A DNA stretch of 64,000 nt from CAZOZZ01 sp965247425 (GCA_965247425.1 OZ252023.1:1240001-1304000); one strand, 5' to 3'; positions 17,923 to 28,638 are shown, counted from the stretch's first letter. Translations and numbers: made by a program. The notes: a model not told the origin generated them from the sequence alone.

Positions 17923-18675
17923 TCAACCCGTTTGATGCGCCGATCTTTCCTTCGCGTACAAGTCGTCGAGCATGGCGTTGGTAACCCGTGATGGCGCGGT
18001 GTCGAAGAGTATCTGTCCATCCCGGAGGCCGATGAGGCGTCCGAAGTTGTGTCGGGCGAACTCGACCTGGTGGAGGTTTACGATCAGCGTCGCTCCTTTT
18101 CTCTCGGCCCAGGCGTTCAACGTGTCGATGGTCATTTGGGACAGGCCCGGATCTAACGACGCGATGGGTTCGTCCGCCAGCATGATCTCCGGGTCCTGGA
18201 ACATCGCACGGGCGATCGCAACCCTTTGCTGCTCCCCGCCGCTGACTTGTTCGGTCCGTTCGTTGAGCTTTTCCTCGATGCGGAACTTCCGGAGGATCAT
18301 GGAGATCTCGTTTGTGTCGGGCACCACGAACTTCAAGACGGACCATAGGGGCGAGAGCTGCCCGAGCCTTCCTGCCTGGACGTTTCGGGCGATGCTCAGG
18401 CTGGGGACCAGATTGAAATGCTGGTACACGATCCCGATTCGGGCACGCATCTGTCTGTCTCGCCGGCGGCTGTTCCCCCAGCGGTGTCCATCGATTTCGA
18501 CCCGGCCGGAATCCGGATCGAGGGTTCCGTTGATGAGCCGCAGCAGGGTTGTCTTGCCCGCGCCGCTTGGACCGATCAGGGCGACACGTTCGCCGGTGCG
18601 GACCTCCAGGGTCAGGTCGCGGATAGGAACGAGGGCGCCGAAAGAGCGCGTGACGGTCTGGAGTCGGATATTGAT
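17923..18675 (-). CDS. phnC: phosphonate-type ABC transporter ATPase, start codon unclear
   Basis: The frame encodes a complete ABC ATPase of about 250 residues: Walker A LIGPSGAGKTTLL, Q-loop YQHFNLVPSL, signature QVSGGEQQRVAIARA, Walker B IMLADEPIASLD and the switch histidine NLHQVE. However, in this frame there is no ATG, GTG or TTG before the Walker A; the first ATG is at 18450, inside the gene and after the P-loop. The frame is open back to a TAG at 18778-18780. I place the start at an ATC (18675) just before INIRLQTVTRSF because AAAGGCAGG precedes it, but a frameshift from the ATG at 18733 or a sequence error is equally possible. No phnD-like gene is found upstream. Confidence 0.75.
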   Translation of the reverse strand: MNIRLQTVTRSFGALVPIRDLTLEVRTGERVALIGPSGAGKTTLLRLINGTLDPDSGRVEIDGHRWGNSRRRDRQMRARIGIVYQHFNLVPSLSIARNVQAGRLGQLSPLWSVLKFVVPDTNEISMILRKFRIEEKLNERTEQVSGGEQQRVAIARAMFQDPEIMLADEPIASLDPGLSQMTIDTLNAWAERKGATLIVNLHQVEFARHNFGRLIGLRDGQILFDTAPSRVTNAMLDDLYAKERSAHQTG

Positions 18676-18780
18676 GGGACCTGCCTTTGGACCGAAACCC
18701 GTGTTCTTGTAAGCCGGCTGCTCTGGCTGGCATCGAACGACCGATCTGACCGGTGGTAGCGAAAATCTCGGAGATGGCTA

Positions 18781-19079
18781 ACGTTTGGGAAACCAGGAAC
18801 GTCTACCTGACATTACGGGCGGGCTCAGGTGAAGCCGGCCGCGGTAGAGGCCCCGTCCTCGGGGTCGATGCTCGAACGCATTGGGCGACTATAGCAAAGG
18901 CCTCTGGAAAGACAAGACACAATTGCCGGGGGGGCCCTTCCGGCCCTCGAAGGCCGGGGCGGGCGGTCCCGGCCGGTTGTCCCACCGAATGAACGGTTTG
19001 GAGCAGCGGAACGGCATACAACTTTTTACAACATGCCCGGGAGATACTCGGGATCGGTGAGAGGTATATTCTGAAAACC
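18781..19079. other. divergent intergenic region between phnC and the histidine kinase
   Basis: No gene is supported. It is very G+C rich at 18928-18975 with a short hairpin (ccggcc, loop ctcgaa, ggccgg, 18939-18956). It should hold promoters for both directions but none is convincing by eye. Confidence 0.4.
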
Positions 19080-20696
19080 ATGTCGTCGAGAACCAAGTTG
19101 ATCGCGCTAGCCGTTGTCGCCGTCATGTTGCCGACAATGATTCTCTCGGTGATTCAGTATCGCTCGTTGCTCCAGCTTCAGAGCACGACGAAGCTGGCGG
19201 CTCAGGAGAGTCTGAGACAAGTGTTGTACGGCCTGTCGGGCCGGGCCGAAGAAGAGTTGACCTGGATCGCCGAGCAAGCCCTCGGAACCCTCGACACCGA
19301 GTCTCTGTCCAGGGAAAACATTCTGGAACTCGAGAGGCACTTCGAGGCGGTTCGGACGGCGAATCCGGCAATCGACAGGCTCTTCCTTTCCTTCGTGTGT
19401 GGCTGCGAGAGTTTCGGTGTGGTCACCTCCGCGAACGGAAGCCGAAGGTTCGAGAACGAGAGAGCGGCCAGGAGGCTCGAAGTGGTCCAGGTTCAGGACC
19501 TGTTCGAAAGTGCCCGCACGGACGCCTATCCGGACGGACGGGTGGGCAGAGACTTTCTGTTCGCACACCTGTCCGATTGCAGAGGGCCATCCTGCCGTCA
19601 GGGCGACGATTTTGAAACATATGTGTTCTACCCTTTGATCAATCAGGGTGGGGAAGAACTGGGCTTCGCGGCCATGTCGCTGAAAACGAAATACATCACC
19701 GATGAGCTGTTCGCCCGCGTTCTACCGGCAAAGCTTGATCGCGACCTGGCCATCGGGATCTTCGATGAGAACCATTCCGAACTCTATGCCACCCAGAAGG
19801 CACGTCAGACGTGGGAAGTCACCGTGCCCCTGGCACCCGTGTTTCCCCGGTGGAGCCTGGGAGCAGGCTTCAGGAACACGACGATCGAGGGCGCGGCGCA
19901 GCAGCAGTTCCAGGAGAGCCTGGCCCTGTCCTTGTTCGTTCTGTCATTGCTGGTTCTGGGCATTATCCTGACGCTCCGTGCGACAGCTCGAGAGATCCGG
20001 CTTGCCGAAGCCAAGTCCACTTTTGTGTCGAATGTCTCCCACGAACTGAAAACTCCCCTGGCCCTGATCCGGCTGTTTGCAGAGACGCTTGAACTGGGGC
20101 GCGTGCGGTCGTCGGACAAGGCGCATGAATACTATCGAATCATCAGCAACGAAAGCAGACGACTGACGCAGTTGATCAACAATATCCTGGACTTTTCACG
20201 AATCGAAGCCGGTCGCAAAGAGTATCAGTTTGAAACGACCGATGTCGCCCAGGTCGTGCGGGAAGTCGTCGAGACGTATCAGTATCCCCTTGAAAACGCC
20301 GGTTTCAAAATAGTCACCGTAATTGAATCCGACCTCCCGCCCGTCAAGATCGACCGGGATGCGATGTCGCAAGCCGTCCTCAACCTGGTGAACAATGCCG
20401 TCAAGTACTCCGCTGAGATCAAACGGATCGACATCCGCGTACGTTCAGCCGAGGGCCACATCGCCGTTGAGGTGGCCGACCAGGGCATCGGCATTCAAAC
20501 CTCCGAACAGGAGAAGATTTTCGAAAAATTTTACCGGATCAGTACCGGTCTGGTGCATGACCGGAAGGGGAGCGGTCTGGGCCTGGCCCTGGTCGACCAT
20601 ATCGTCAAGGCCCATCGTGGCGAGATTGTCGTAGAGAGCAAGCTGGGCAAGGGGAGCCGTTTTACCGTCCTGATTCCGCTGGCCGCTGACGGCTAA
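19080..20696 (+). CDS. membrane sensor histidine kinase
   Basis: A 538-residue sensor kinase. Transmembrane helix 1 is at about residues 6-25 and helix 2 at 281-299, enclosing a roughly 255-residue periplasmic sensor region with a short Cys cluster (CGC, 108-110; C167 and C172). The cytoplasmic part has the HisKA box SHELKTPL (H321), N box NLVNNAVKYS, G1 DQGIGI, F box FEKFYR and G2 GSGLGLAL. It should autophosphorylate H321 and pass the phosphate to the response regulator 300 bp downstream. The signal sensed is unknown. The stop TAA abuts a family-A inverted repeat that separates kinase and regulator. Confidence 0.95.
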   Translation: MSSRTKLIALAVVAVMLPTMILSVIQYRSLLQLQSTTKLAAQESLRQVLYGLSGRAEEELTWIAEQALGTLDTESLSRENILELERHFEAVRTANPAIDRLFLSFVCGCESFGVVTSANGSRRFENERAARRLEVVQVQDLFESARTDAYPDGRVGRDFLFAHLSDCRGPSCRQGDDFETYVFYPLINQGGEELGFAAMSLKTKYITDELFARVLPAKLDRDLAIGIFDENHSELYATQKARQTWEVTVPLAPVFPRWSLGAGFRNTTIEGAAQQQFQESLALSLFVLSLLVLGIILTLRATAREIRLAEAKSTFVSNVSHELKTPLALIRLFAETLELGRVRSSDKAHEYYRIISNESRRLTQLINNILDFSRIEAGRKEYQFETTDVAQVVREVVETYQYPLENAGFKIVTVIESDLPPVKIDRDAMSQAVLNLVNNAVKYSAEIKRIDIRVRSAEGHIAVEVADQGIGIQTSEQEKIFEKFYRISTGLVHDRKGSGLGLALVDHIVKAHRGEIVVESKLGKGSRFTVLIPLAADG

Positions 20697-20968
20697 GCAG
20701 CCTGTGGCGGGACTCTTGAGGGTCGCGCGCAGGGGGATTCGGGTTTCAGGCGCGAAGAGAGGAGCGGAGCGATGCTTTGTCATCGTGACCGACGAACGAC
20801 AAAGCCTGAGACCCGAAGACCCCTGCGCCCGACGGGTTACGACGGCATCGGGTCATCTGCGGCGTTGCCACTCATCATCGATGGGTAGCATCGACGTCGT
20901 CGTGGCGCCGGATATCTGGCCCGATGACGCTCGTAACGCGACCCTCGAGAGTTCCGCCACAGGCTGCT
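20696..20968. repeat. family-A inverted repeat element, copy 1
   Basis: 273 bp with terminal inverted repeats of about 32 bp beginning agcagcctgtggcgggac and ending in its complement. Internally it shares cgcgcagggg, acgacaaagcctg, cccctgcgcc and gggttacgacggcat with copies at 52121 and 54655, so the whole unit is related. It sits exactly between the kinase stop and the regulator and would form a long hairpin in the shared transcript. Confidence 0.85.
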
Positions 20969-20991
20969 AATAAATGGAGGAAGAGAAGCCA

Positions 20992-21672
20992 ATGCAGAAA
21001 GTTCTTGTTGTCGAAGACGAGCCCGACATGATCCTGGGATTGAAGGACAACCTGGAGTACGAGGGATACGACGTGGACATTGCGAGCGACGGAGAGGCAG
21101 GTATCGAGCGGGCGAGTTCGGGCCGGCCGGACCTGATTCTGCTCGACGTGATGCTTCCCAAAATGAGTGGGCTGGATGTGTGCCGGAGCCTTCGAACCCA
21201 GGGTGCGGACATGCCGATCATCATGTTGACCGCTCGCAGCCAGGAGGTGGATACCGTCGTGGGTCTGGAAGTGGGTGCGGACGACTATGTCACGAAGCCA
21301 TTCAGTATCAAGGAATTGCTGGCGCGCGTTCGAGCTCATTTGCGCCGTCGGTCGAATCAGGTGATCGAGGTCGACAACTACTCGTTCGGCGACGTCCGGC
21401 TGTTCTTCAAGAAGCATCAAGCGTCGAAAGCGGGCGTGCCGATCGATCTGTCTCCACGCGAATTCGACATGATGAAGTACTTCATCCAGCGCAAGGGAGA
21501 AGCCATCACCCGTGATGAGCTGTTGAACGACGTCTGGGGCTACACAAATTTTCCGCTGACACGTACCGTGGACAATCATGTTGCGAAGCTGCGCCAGAAG
21601 ATCGAAGACGTTCCATCGGAGCCGAAGCATGTGATCACCGTCCATCGGGTGGGTTACAAGTTCGTCGAATAA
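20992..21672 (+). CDS. OmpR/PhoB-family response regulator
   Basis: A 226-residue regulator with an N-terminal receiver domain (acidic pair E9/D10, phospho-acceptor D52 in ILLDVMLP, T80, K102 in VTKPF) and a C-terminal winged-helix DNA-binding domain (DLSPREFDMMKYF, ITRDELLNDVWG, RTVDNHVAKLRQKIE). It is the likely partner of the kinase upstream. I chose the ATG at 20992 since GGAGGAAG precedes it; the in-frame ATG at 20974 has no ribosome site and abuts the end of the family-A repeat. Confidence 0.95.
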   Translation: MQKVLVVEDEPDMILGLKDNLEYEGYDVDIASDGEAGIERASSGRPDLILLDVMLPKMSGLDVCRSLRTQGADMPIIMLTARSQEVDTVVGLEVGADDYVTKPFSIKELLARVRAHLRRRSNQVIEVDNYSFGDVRLFFKKHQASKAGVPIDLSPREFDMMKYFIQRKGEAITRDELLNDVWGYTNFPLTRTVDNHVAKLRQKIEDVPSEPKHVITVHRVGYKFVE

Positions 21673-21687
21673 ACCGAGGTGAACACC

Positions 21688-22326
21688 ATGTCCAACTTGA
21701 ACCGCACCCTTGTTGCGACGATGTTGCTGGTCGGTCTATCACTTGTTGTCATCGGGCAGAGTGCGAGAGATCGGAACCGCGACCGCTGGCAGCGTCCTGA
21801 CGAGGTCATGGACGAGTTGGGTCTCGAATCGGGCAGTGCTGTTGCCGACATCGGTGCCGGTCGCGGCTATTTTACTTACAAGTTTGCGGAGCGGGTCGGC
21901 CCGGCGGGCCGGGTGTACGCCGTCGACATTCAGCAGGAACGGCTCGATCAGATCCGTCGTGGGTTGTCCCAACGGGGTTTTCGGAACGTGGAACTGATTC
22001 ACGGCGAGCCGGACGACCCCGGTCTGGCTCCAGACTCCGTGGAAGCCATTTTGATCGTCAACGCTTATCACGAGATGCGCGATTTTGATGAGATGCTGCA
22101 GGCGATGCACCAGGCCCTGAAACCCGGAGGCGTGCTCGGGATCATTGACGCGGAGGCGACCGAAGGACGACAACGCAGCCGATATCAGCGCGATCACGAG
22201 ATTCCCGAATCACTCATCAAGGAAGATGCCGCACGGAACGGCTTCGACTTTCTACGGAAAGGTAAAGGCTTCGTTTCAAGCGGTGACGACTGGTATTTTC
22301 TGATCTTCGAGGCACTCTCCCCTTGA
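21688..22326 (+). CDS. exported class I SAM-dependent methyltransferase-like protein
   Basis: A 212-residue protein with an N-terminal hydrophobic segment that looks like a signal peptide or anchor (TLVATMLLVGLSLVVIGQS) followed by a Rossmann methyltransferase domain: motif I VADIGAGRGYFTYKFA, acidic loop VYAVDIQ, and NAYHEM. The combination of a methyltransferase with an export signal is common in this family in Acidobacteriota and Planctomycetes, though the substrate is unknown. The start at 21688 follows GAGGTGA by 6 bp; an in-frame GTG at 21679 overlaps that site. It is 15 bp after the response regulator, so probably in the same operon. Confidence 0.85.
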   Translation: MSNLNRTLVATMLLVGLSLVVIGQSARDRNRDRWQRPDEVMDELGLESGSAVADIGAGRGYFTYKFAERVGPAGRVYAVDIQQERLDQIRRGLSQRGFRNVELIHGEPDDPGLAPDSVEAILIVNAYHEMRDFDEMLQAMHQALKPGGVLGIIDAEATEGRQRSRYQRDHEIPESLIKEDAARNGFDFLRKGKGFVSSGDDWYFLIFEALSP

Positions 22327-22518
22327 CCGGTTTCGCTCCGCCAATCCCACAAATGAACACGAGCATCCGCTCGCTGGTCGCCCCCTGAACTCATAAGGCC
22401 CAACACAGCAATAATTTACGTCCTGTTGGGAATTGGTCCGAGACTTGCGCCTCTAAGCTAGGAGTCAGCGCTGCAGACAAGTATGACTTCCTGGCCATCC
22501 AAAAGGGGACTGAAGAAC

Positions 22519-24937
22519 ATGATCGATTTGCTCCAGGACATCCGATACAGCCTTCGCGTACTCGCCGCCAGGCCCGGTTTCACCCTGGTCGCGGTCCTGA
22601 CTCTCGCACTGGGAATAGGCGCGAACACTGCGATTTTCAGCGTGATCAACACGGTCCTGCTTCAACCGTTGCCCTTCTCCGAGCCCGACCGCTTGACCCT
22701 CATGTGGACCATGACCGAGGAAGATCCGGAGTCGGCGGTATCCTGGCTGGACTTCGTTGATTGGAAAGATCAGAGCGAGGCGTACGAGGCCATGGCGGTG
22801 TACCGCCGCGAGAATCCACCCTGACAGGTGTCGGAGTCGCCGAAAGGCTGCTCGGAGCCAAGGTGTCGGCTGGCTTCTTCGGGCTCCTTGGCCAGTCGAT
22901 CGAGCTCGGGCGACCCTTCACGGCCGGAGAAGACGAGGATGGTGCCGAGAGGGTCACGGTGATCAGCCACAGTGTCTGGCAGACCCGTTTCGGCGGAGCC
23001 GCCGACGTCATTGGCCGTTCGATCGGGCTGAACGGGGAGCCGACTACAGTGGTGGGCGTCTTGCCGGTGGGCTTTCGTTTCCCCGCGGACCTGGGTGACA
23101 CGGAGATCTGGACGACAATGGCCGGGGATTCGTTCAAAACGGAACGTGGAACCCGGACCCTCCGAGCCGTGGGCCGATTGAAGGCCGACGTCTCGATCGA
23201 ACAGGCTCAGGCCGAGATGGATGAGATTGCGGGGCGACTGGAGGAGGTTTACGAAGGAAAGGTCGGACGGGGCATTTATGTTGTGGGTTTGCATGACCAG
23301 TTGGTGAGCGACTCCCGGCCCGCGTTGTTGATCCTGTTTGCGGCCGTGGGAGCCGTCCTTCTGATCGCATGCGCCAACCTGGCCAACTTGCTTCTGGCGA
23401 GAGGCGCGGACCGGCAACGCGAATTCTCGGTTCGGGCGGCACTTGGCGCGGGTCGCTGGAGAATTGCCCGCCAGTTGCTCACCGAGAGTACGGCGATCGG
23501 CCTGATGGGAGGAGGGTTGGCTCTCCTGTTCGCACTCTGGGGCCTGGACGGGCTACAGGCCATGATTCCCGAGGAACTCGTCGCGGTTGGGAACCTCCAA
23601 CTCGATCGAACCGTCCTGGGTTTCGCTCTTGGCCTGTCCCTGGCGACGGGACTGATCTTTGGTTTGTTGCCTGCGCTGGCCGCTGCGAATCCCGATCTGA
23701 TTCAAGGACTGAAGGAAGGAATTCGCGGGACGGATGGACGCTCCCGTACTCGTTTGCGCAGTGTCCTGGTGGTTGCCGAAGTCAGCATGGCGGCTGTCCT
23801 TCTGGTCGGCGCGGGCTTGCTCCTGCGTAGCTTCTGGGTTCTGACATCGGTGGAACCCGGCTTTGATCCGAACAATGCGCTGACCTTCCAGATGTCCATG
23901 CCCTTTGCCCTCGACACCATCAATGACGAGCGAGCGGGCTTTTACGACGAGGTTTTGGCCACCATCGGGGAGATTTCAGGCGTGGAGTCGGCCGCGGCCA
24001 TCACGATCCTTCCAATGGAAGGCGGCGAAATCGGCGCCGGTCTGGAAATCGTCGGCCGGCCGGTTCCGGCCGGTGATCGTCCATCGGTCCGATACAATTC
24101 GGTCACACCCGGCTACTTCGGAACGATGCGAATACCTCTGGTACGGGTACGTGACTTCGAAGGGAGCGACTCCCGCGGCCGACCCGGTGTCGCGGTGATC
24201 AACCGTGCCCTGGCCGATCGATTCTGGCCCGACGGGGATCCGATTGGTGAGACTCTGGATCCGGCGATTTCCTTCGACCTCGAGGGCGAACCGGAAGTAT
24301 TCGAAGTGGTGGGCATCGTCGAGAACGTCCACGAAAGGGACCTGGCTTCGGAAGCTCGGCCGCAGATGTATTTTTCATACCGGCAGCACACCTTCCCGTT
24401 CATGAGCTTTGTCGTTCGGACCCAGACGGACGCGGCGTCGTTGATCGGTCCAATCCGGGACGCCGTGGGAACGGTGGACATGGACCAACCGATTTTCGAC
24501 ATCCGGACGATGGACGAATACCTGGCCCGGACGATGACTTCGCGCCGCTATCCGATGATCCTGCTTGGCATGTTCGCAGGCCTCGCGCTGCTGCTGGCGC
24601 TGGTCGGTATTTACGGGGTGATCTCTTACTCGGTCGGGCAGAAGACGCATGAGATCGGGATTCGCATGGCGTTGGGTGCGGCCCGGCGCGACATCCTGAC
24701 GCTGGTTCTCGCCGAAGGCCTGCGCCTGGCGCTTGCAGGAGTCGGCATCGGCGTCGTTTTGGCGCTGGGACTCACCCGGTTCCTGTCCAGCCTGCTGTTT
24801 GGCGTCGGCGCAACGGATCCGGTGGCGTTCACCGGCGTGCCGGTCATCCTGGCGGTCGTGGCTCTGATCGCGTGTCTGGTCCCGGCGATTCGGGCCGTTG
24901 GCGTCGAGCCGATGGTTTCTCTCAGAAACGAAATAGG
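22519..24937 (+). pseudogene. ADOP-type MacB/FtsX permease 1, frameshifted
   Basis: An ADOP-like permease of about 800 residues: N-terminal helix (LAARPGFTLVAVLTLALGIGANT cut here), MacB periplasmic core, two FtsX domains. The ATG at 22519 opens a frame that ends at a TGA at 22822; the rest of the protein continues in another frame from STLTGVGVAERLLG. A single-base indel at about 22808-22822 explains this. At the other end the natural C-terminus VEPMVSLRNE should be followed by TAG, but one extra A (gaaatag, 24931-24937) shifts the stop out of frame and the reading continues into the next permease. Either a true pseudogene or sequence error. No ATPase gene is adjacent, as usual for this orphan family. 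Confidence 0.8.
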
Positions 24938-24957
24938 GATCAATCAAGGAGCAGCCG

Positions 24958-27359
24958 GTGGGTTTCATACAGGACATCGATACGGTCTCCGCGTTCTGGC
25001 TGCCCGTCAGGCTTTTACGCTGGTGGTGGCGCTGACGCTCGGTCTTGGCATCGGGGCCAACACCGCGATCTTCAGTCTGGTCAATGGGCTCTGGCTGCAA
25101 CCGCTCGAGTATGAAGATCCGGACGAATTGGTTCACCTGTGGAAGATTCGCACCGAAGGCGGCCTGGAAAGTACGACTCGATTTTCCGAGCGTGACTTCT
25201 ATGAATGGCGTAGCCGGAACCAGTCGTTCGAAGACCTCGGCGTCTACGATTTCACGAGCGTGAACCTGACCGGCCTGGACGAACCCGAGAGGATCCGGGC
25301 CGCGCGGGTCTCAGTCGGTTTCCTTCGCGCACTGGGCGTCAGGCCGGCCATCGGCCGGCTGTTTCTTCAGGAAGAGGAAATGCCCACCTCAAATCGAGTC
25401 GTGATCTTGTCTGACGCGTTCTGGCAGAGTCGATTCGGATCGGACGAGAGCGTTCTAGGCCAGGAAATTACTTTAAGTCAAGCCCCTCACACCGTAATCG
25501 GTGTTCTATCGGCCAATTTCGACTTCGCCGGTCAGGATGTGGGCCTCTGGCTTCCGATCCTGATGGATCCAGCAGCCCTCGGAGTCGGCCAGCGTTTGCG
25601 TGCCGTTGGACGGCTCAAGGACGGCGTGTCGATCCAGGAGGCCGAGGCCGACATGCAAACGCTCGCCGGCCCTATTGCGGAGCTGTTCCCTGAGACGAAT
25701 ACCGACTGGACCATCATGCTCGTGCCGCTCTACGACGAGATCGTGCGCGAGGCTCGGGCCCCGTCGTTGATGCTGCTCGGGGCTGTCGGTTTCGTCTTGT
25801 TGATCGCCTGCGTGAACGTCGCCAACCTGATGCTGGCGCGGGGGGCGACCCGGCGGCAGGAGATCGCGGTCCGTGCCGCTCTGGGCGCAGGACGTGGACG
25901 GCTGATCCGACAGGTGTTGACCGAGAGCAGCCTGATCGGCCTGCTCGGTGGCGCCGTGGGTTTCATCTGGGCCTTGTGGGCCGTCGACTTCATGGTCGCC
26001 GCTCTCCCGGCCGGGACACCGAGACTCGACGAAGTCCGAATTGATTTCACGGTCTTCATGTTCACTCTTGGACTGTCTCTGGCGACGAGCCTCTTCTTTG
26101 GCATGGTACCGGCGCTGCAGTCTTCGCGAACAGGGCTGACTGATTCTCTCAAGAACGGGCAGTCGCGGATGGTGAGCCCGGACAAGCATCGCTTCCTGCG
26201 CGTTCTGATCGTGGCCGAGGTTGCCCTGGCCCTGGTCCTGCTCGTCGGCGCCGGCTTGATGACTCGCAGCCTGATTACCCTACTCCGGGTCGATCCCGGA
26301 TTCGACGTCGAGAATACGATGGCCATGGAGATCTCCCTGCCGCAAGCCTCCTATCCCGATGGGGCGTCCTGGAGACAGTTCTTTGGGCAATTGCAGGAAC
26401 GAGTCGAGAATATTGCGGGGGTGTCATCGGCAGGCCTGGTCCAGTTTATTCCCCTTGGGTCGAGCTGGAGCACTGCGTCCTTTGTCATCGAAGGACGTCC
26501 CGCGCCTGTAATGAACGACAGGCCTTCGGCGATCATCAACAGAGTCAGCTCTGGATACTTCGACACGTTGCAGGTCCCGCTTCTTCGCGGCCGACTCTTC
26601 GACGCGCGCGACAACGAGGACGCCGAGGCCGTGATGATCATCAGCAACAACCTCGCCCAGCGTTTCTGGCCTGATCAGGACCCCATCGGAGAAAGGATCG
26701 AATTTGGGGGCACGGGAATGCCGATGACGGTGATTGGCGTTGTGGGCGACGTGCATGCCCGGGGAATCGACAGAGATTCGCCGATGGTCACTTATGATCA
26801 TTTGCGTCAGTTGCCTTTTCCCAGGATTGTTCTTACCGCTCGCTCGAACATGGACTCTGCCGGGCTGGCTTCGGTCATGCGTCGCGAAGTCCTGGCACTC
26901 GATCCGGATCAATCTGTCTTCAACGTTCGGACGATGGGAGACCTGCGCGAGCAAGACTTGATGGGCGCGCGACTGATCGTCAACCTGGTTGCGGGCTTTG
27001 CCGTGCTGGCGCTGGTTCTGGCCGTGGTCGGCTTCTATGGCGTCCTGTCTTATATCAACGCCCAACGTTTCCGCGAAGTCGGTGTCCGCGTGGCCCTTGG
27101 AGCGCACCGTCGCGACATACTCCGGTTGCTGATCGGCGAGGGACTGCGGTTGACGTCGATCGGCGTCGGTATCGGGTTGGTCGGTGCTTTCGGCCTCGGC
27201 CGACTTCTGGTCAGCCTGCTGTTTGGAGTCAGTCCGACCGACCTGGTCACCTTCATTGGCCTTCCGATTCTGATGATCACCGTCGCATTCCTGGCCAGCT
27301 ACCTCGCGGCCCGCCGAGCCACACGATTGGACCCCATGGTCGTCCTCCGAGCCGACTGA
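24958..27359 (+). pseudogene. ADOP-type MacB/FtsX permease 2, start region frameshifted
   Basis: A second complete ADOP permease of about 800 residues ending at the TGA at 27357. Its own GTG start at 24958 follows AAGGAGC, but the frame VGFIQDI is one base off from YGLRVLAARQAFT: the sequence reads gacatcgata where the first permease has gacatccgata, a missing C at about 24978. The combined effect with the upstream lost stop is one artificial-looking open frame of 1532 codons (22761-27359). Two FtsX domains and a MacB core are present. If the indels are real, expression of a fused double permease is possible but seems unlikely. Confidence 0.8.
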
Positions 27360-27383
27360 TTGGCGATTCCAGGTAGGGAGTCG

Positions 27384-27554
27384 TCAACGCAAGGACGCAA
27401 AGAACGCGAAGTGTGATTCTCCTACCTTGCTACGTGGCCTGCGTTTTCGCCGCATTGAAACGACAACCTGCGCATGGCAGGAAGGCACAGGCCAATCGGA
27501 CATCTCCAAAGACAAAAGACTCTGGCCCTCTGCGTCTTTGCGCCTTTGCGTTGA
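27384..27554. repeat. family-C CGCAAAG inverted repeat, copy 2
   Basis: Left arm tcaacgcaaggacgcaaag, right arm ctttgcgcctttgcgttga, about 130 bp apart. It follows ADOP permease 2 by 24 bp and directly precedes a truncated ADOP gene, whose open frame reads into the right arm. Confidence 0.75.
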
Positions 27555-27618
27555 AAAAAATGTGTCAGTTTCTCTGTCCTTCACCTTCAGGGCGTCCCTA
27601 TCCGGTGACCGGAAACGC

Positions 27619-28638
27619 TACCTGGAACCCAGCGGTTATTCGCCCGAGCAGGGCCGTGGGTTCTATCGAAGGTTGCTCGATCAGGTGCGAGCACTTCCCG
27701 GAGTCGTCTCGGCAACCTACTCCCGGCGGCCCCCACTGTCTATGAGAGGCGGCAGCATCCTCGGCATCAGCGAGATCGAGGGCTACCGGTTCGGACCGGA
27801 CGAGCGAATGGTGTCCCTGTATGACGCGGTCGGTCCGGCATACTTCGAAACAATGGAGATCCCGTTACTTTACGGGCGCGACTTCCATACCGGAGATCGA
27901 GACGGCAACAGCGAGATCGTCATAGTCAATCAGATGTTCGCCGAGCGTTTCTGGCCGGGGGAGAATCCGGTGGGCAGACGGATTGTGGCCAACGGAGCGC
28001 CGCTCGATATCGTCGGCGTCGCCGGGAACGTCAAGCATCGAACGATCGGTGAGGACAGCGCCTTCTTTCTTTACGGAACGCTGCAGCAGGTGTACCGGCC
28101 CGACACGACGCTGATCGTACGGACGACAGGCGATCCGACCCTGCTGACGGCCGCGTCGCGAGCCGAGATCCGGAACCTGGACGCGAACCTCCCGGTGTTC
28201 GGAATCGTCACGATGGAGGAGCACGTCGGCCTGTCGATGCTGCCTCAGCGCATGGCTGCAGCGGGGGCGGGTGTGTTCGGCCTGCTGGCGCTTGGACTGG
28301 CCGCTCTGGGCGTCTATGGTGTCGTCTCGTACGCGGTCGGTCTCCGCATGCGGGAGATCGGGTTGCGAGTGGCTCTCGGAGCAAAGAATGCCGATGTCTT
28401 CAGCCTGATTCTCAGGATGGGGCTGATACCGACGATGATTGGAACGCTCCTTGGTGGGATCGCCGCCTTTGGAGTCACGCGGTTTATGGAAGGCCTGCTC
28501 TTCGGCGTATCCCCCACGGACCCGGTGACGTTCGTCGTCATCGGCACGCTCCTGCCGGTGGTGGCAGCGGCGGCGTCGTTCGTTCCCGCGCTGCGGGCGA
28601 TGAGGGTGGACCCTCAAATCACGCTACGGCACGAATGA
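27619..28638 (+). pseudogene. N-terminally truncated ADOP permease 3
   Basis: Similarity to the other ADOP permeases begins at about YLEPSGYSPEQGRGFYRRLL and runs to the normal C-terminus (MRVDPQITLRHE). The N-terminal half, including the first transmembrane helix, part of the MacB core and the first FtsX domain, is missing. The open frame extends back to 27427 only through sequence of the family-C repeat and junk. The repeat lies exactly at the truncation point, as though a deletion or insertion event involved it. A working permease is unlikely. Confidence 0.8.

Noticed and set aside
17906..18733. 275-codon minus-strand frame over phnC
   Set aside because: It is rich in Arg/Pro/His with no domain, and the overlapping frame has all ABC ATPase motifs.
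20704..20970. 88-codon frame between kinase and response regulator
   Set aside because: Lies wholly in a family-A repeat; other copies do not keep the frame.
22761..27359. A natural 1532-residue double permease
   Set aside because: A second start with its own ribosome site and a near-miss stop show two genes joined by indels.
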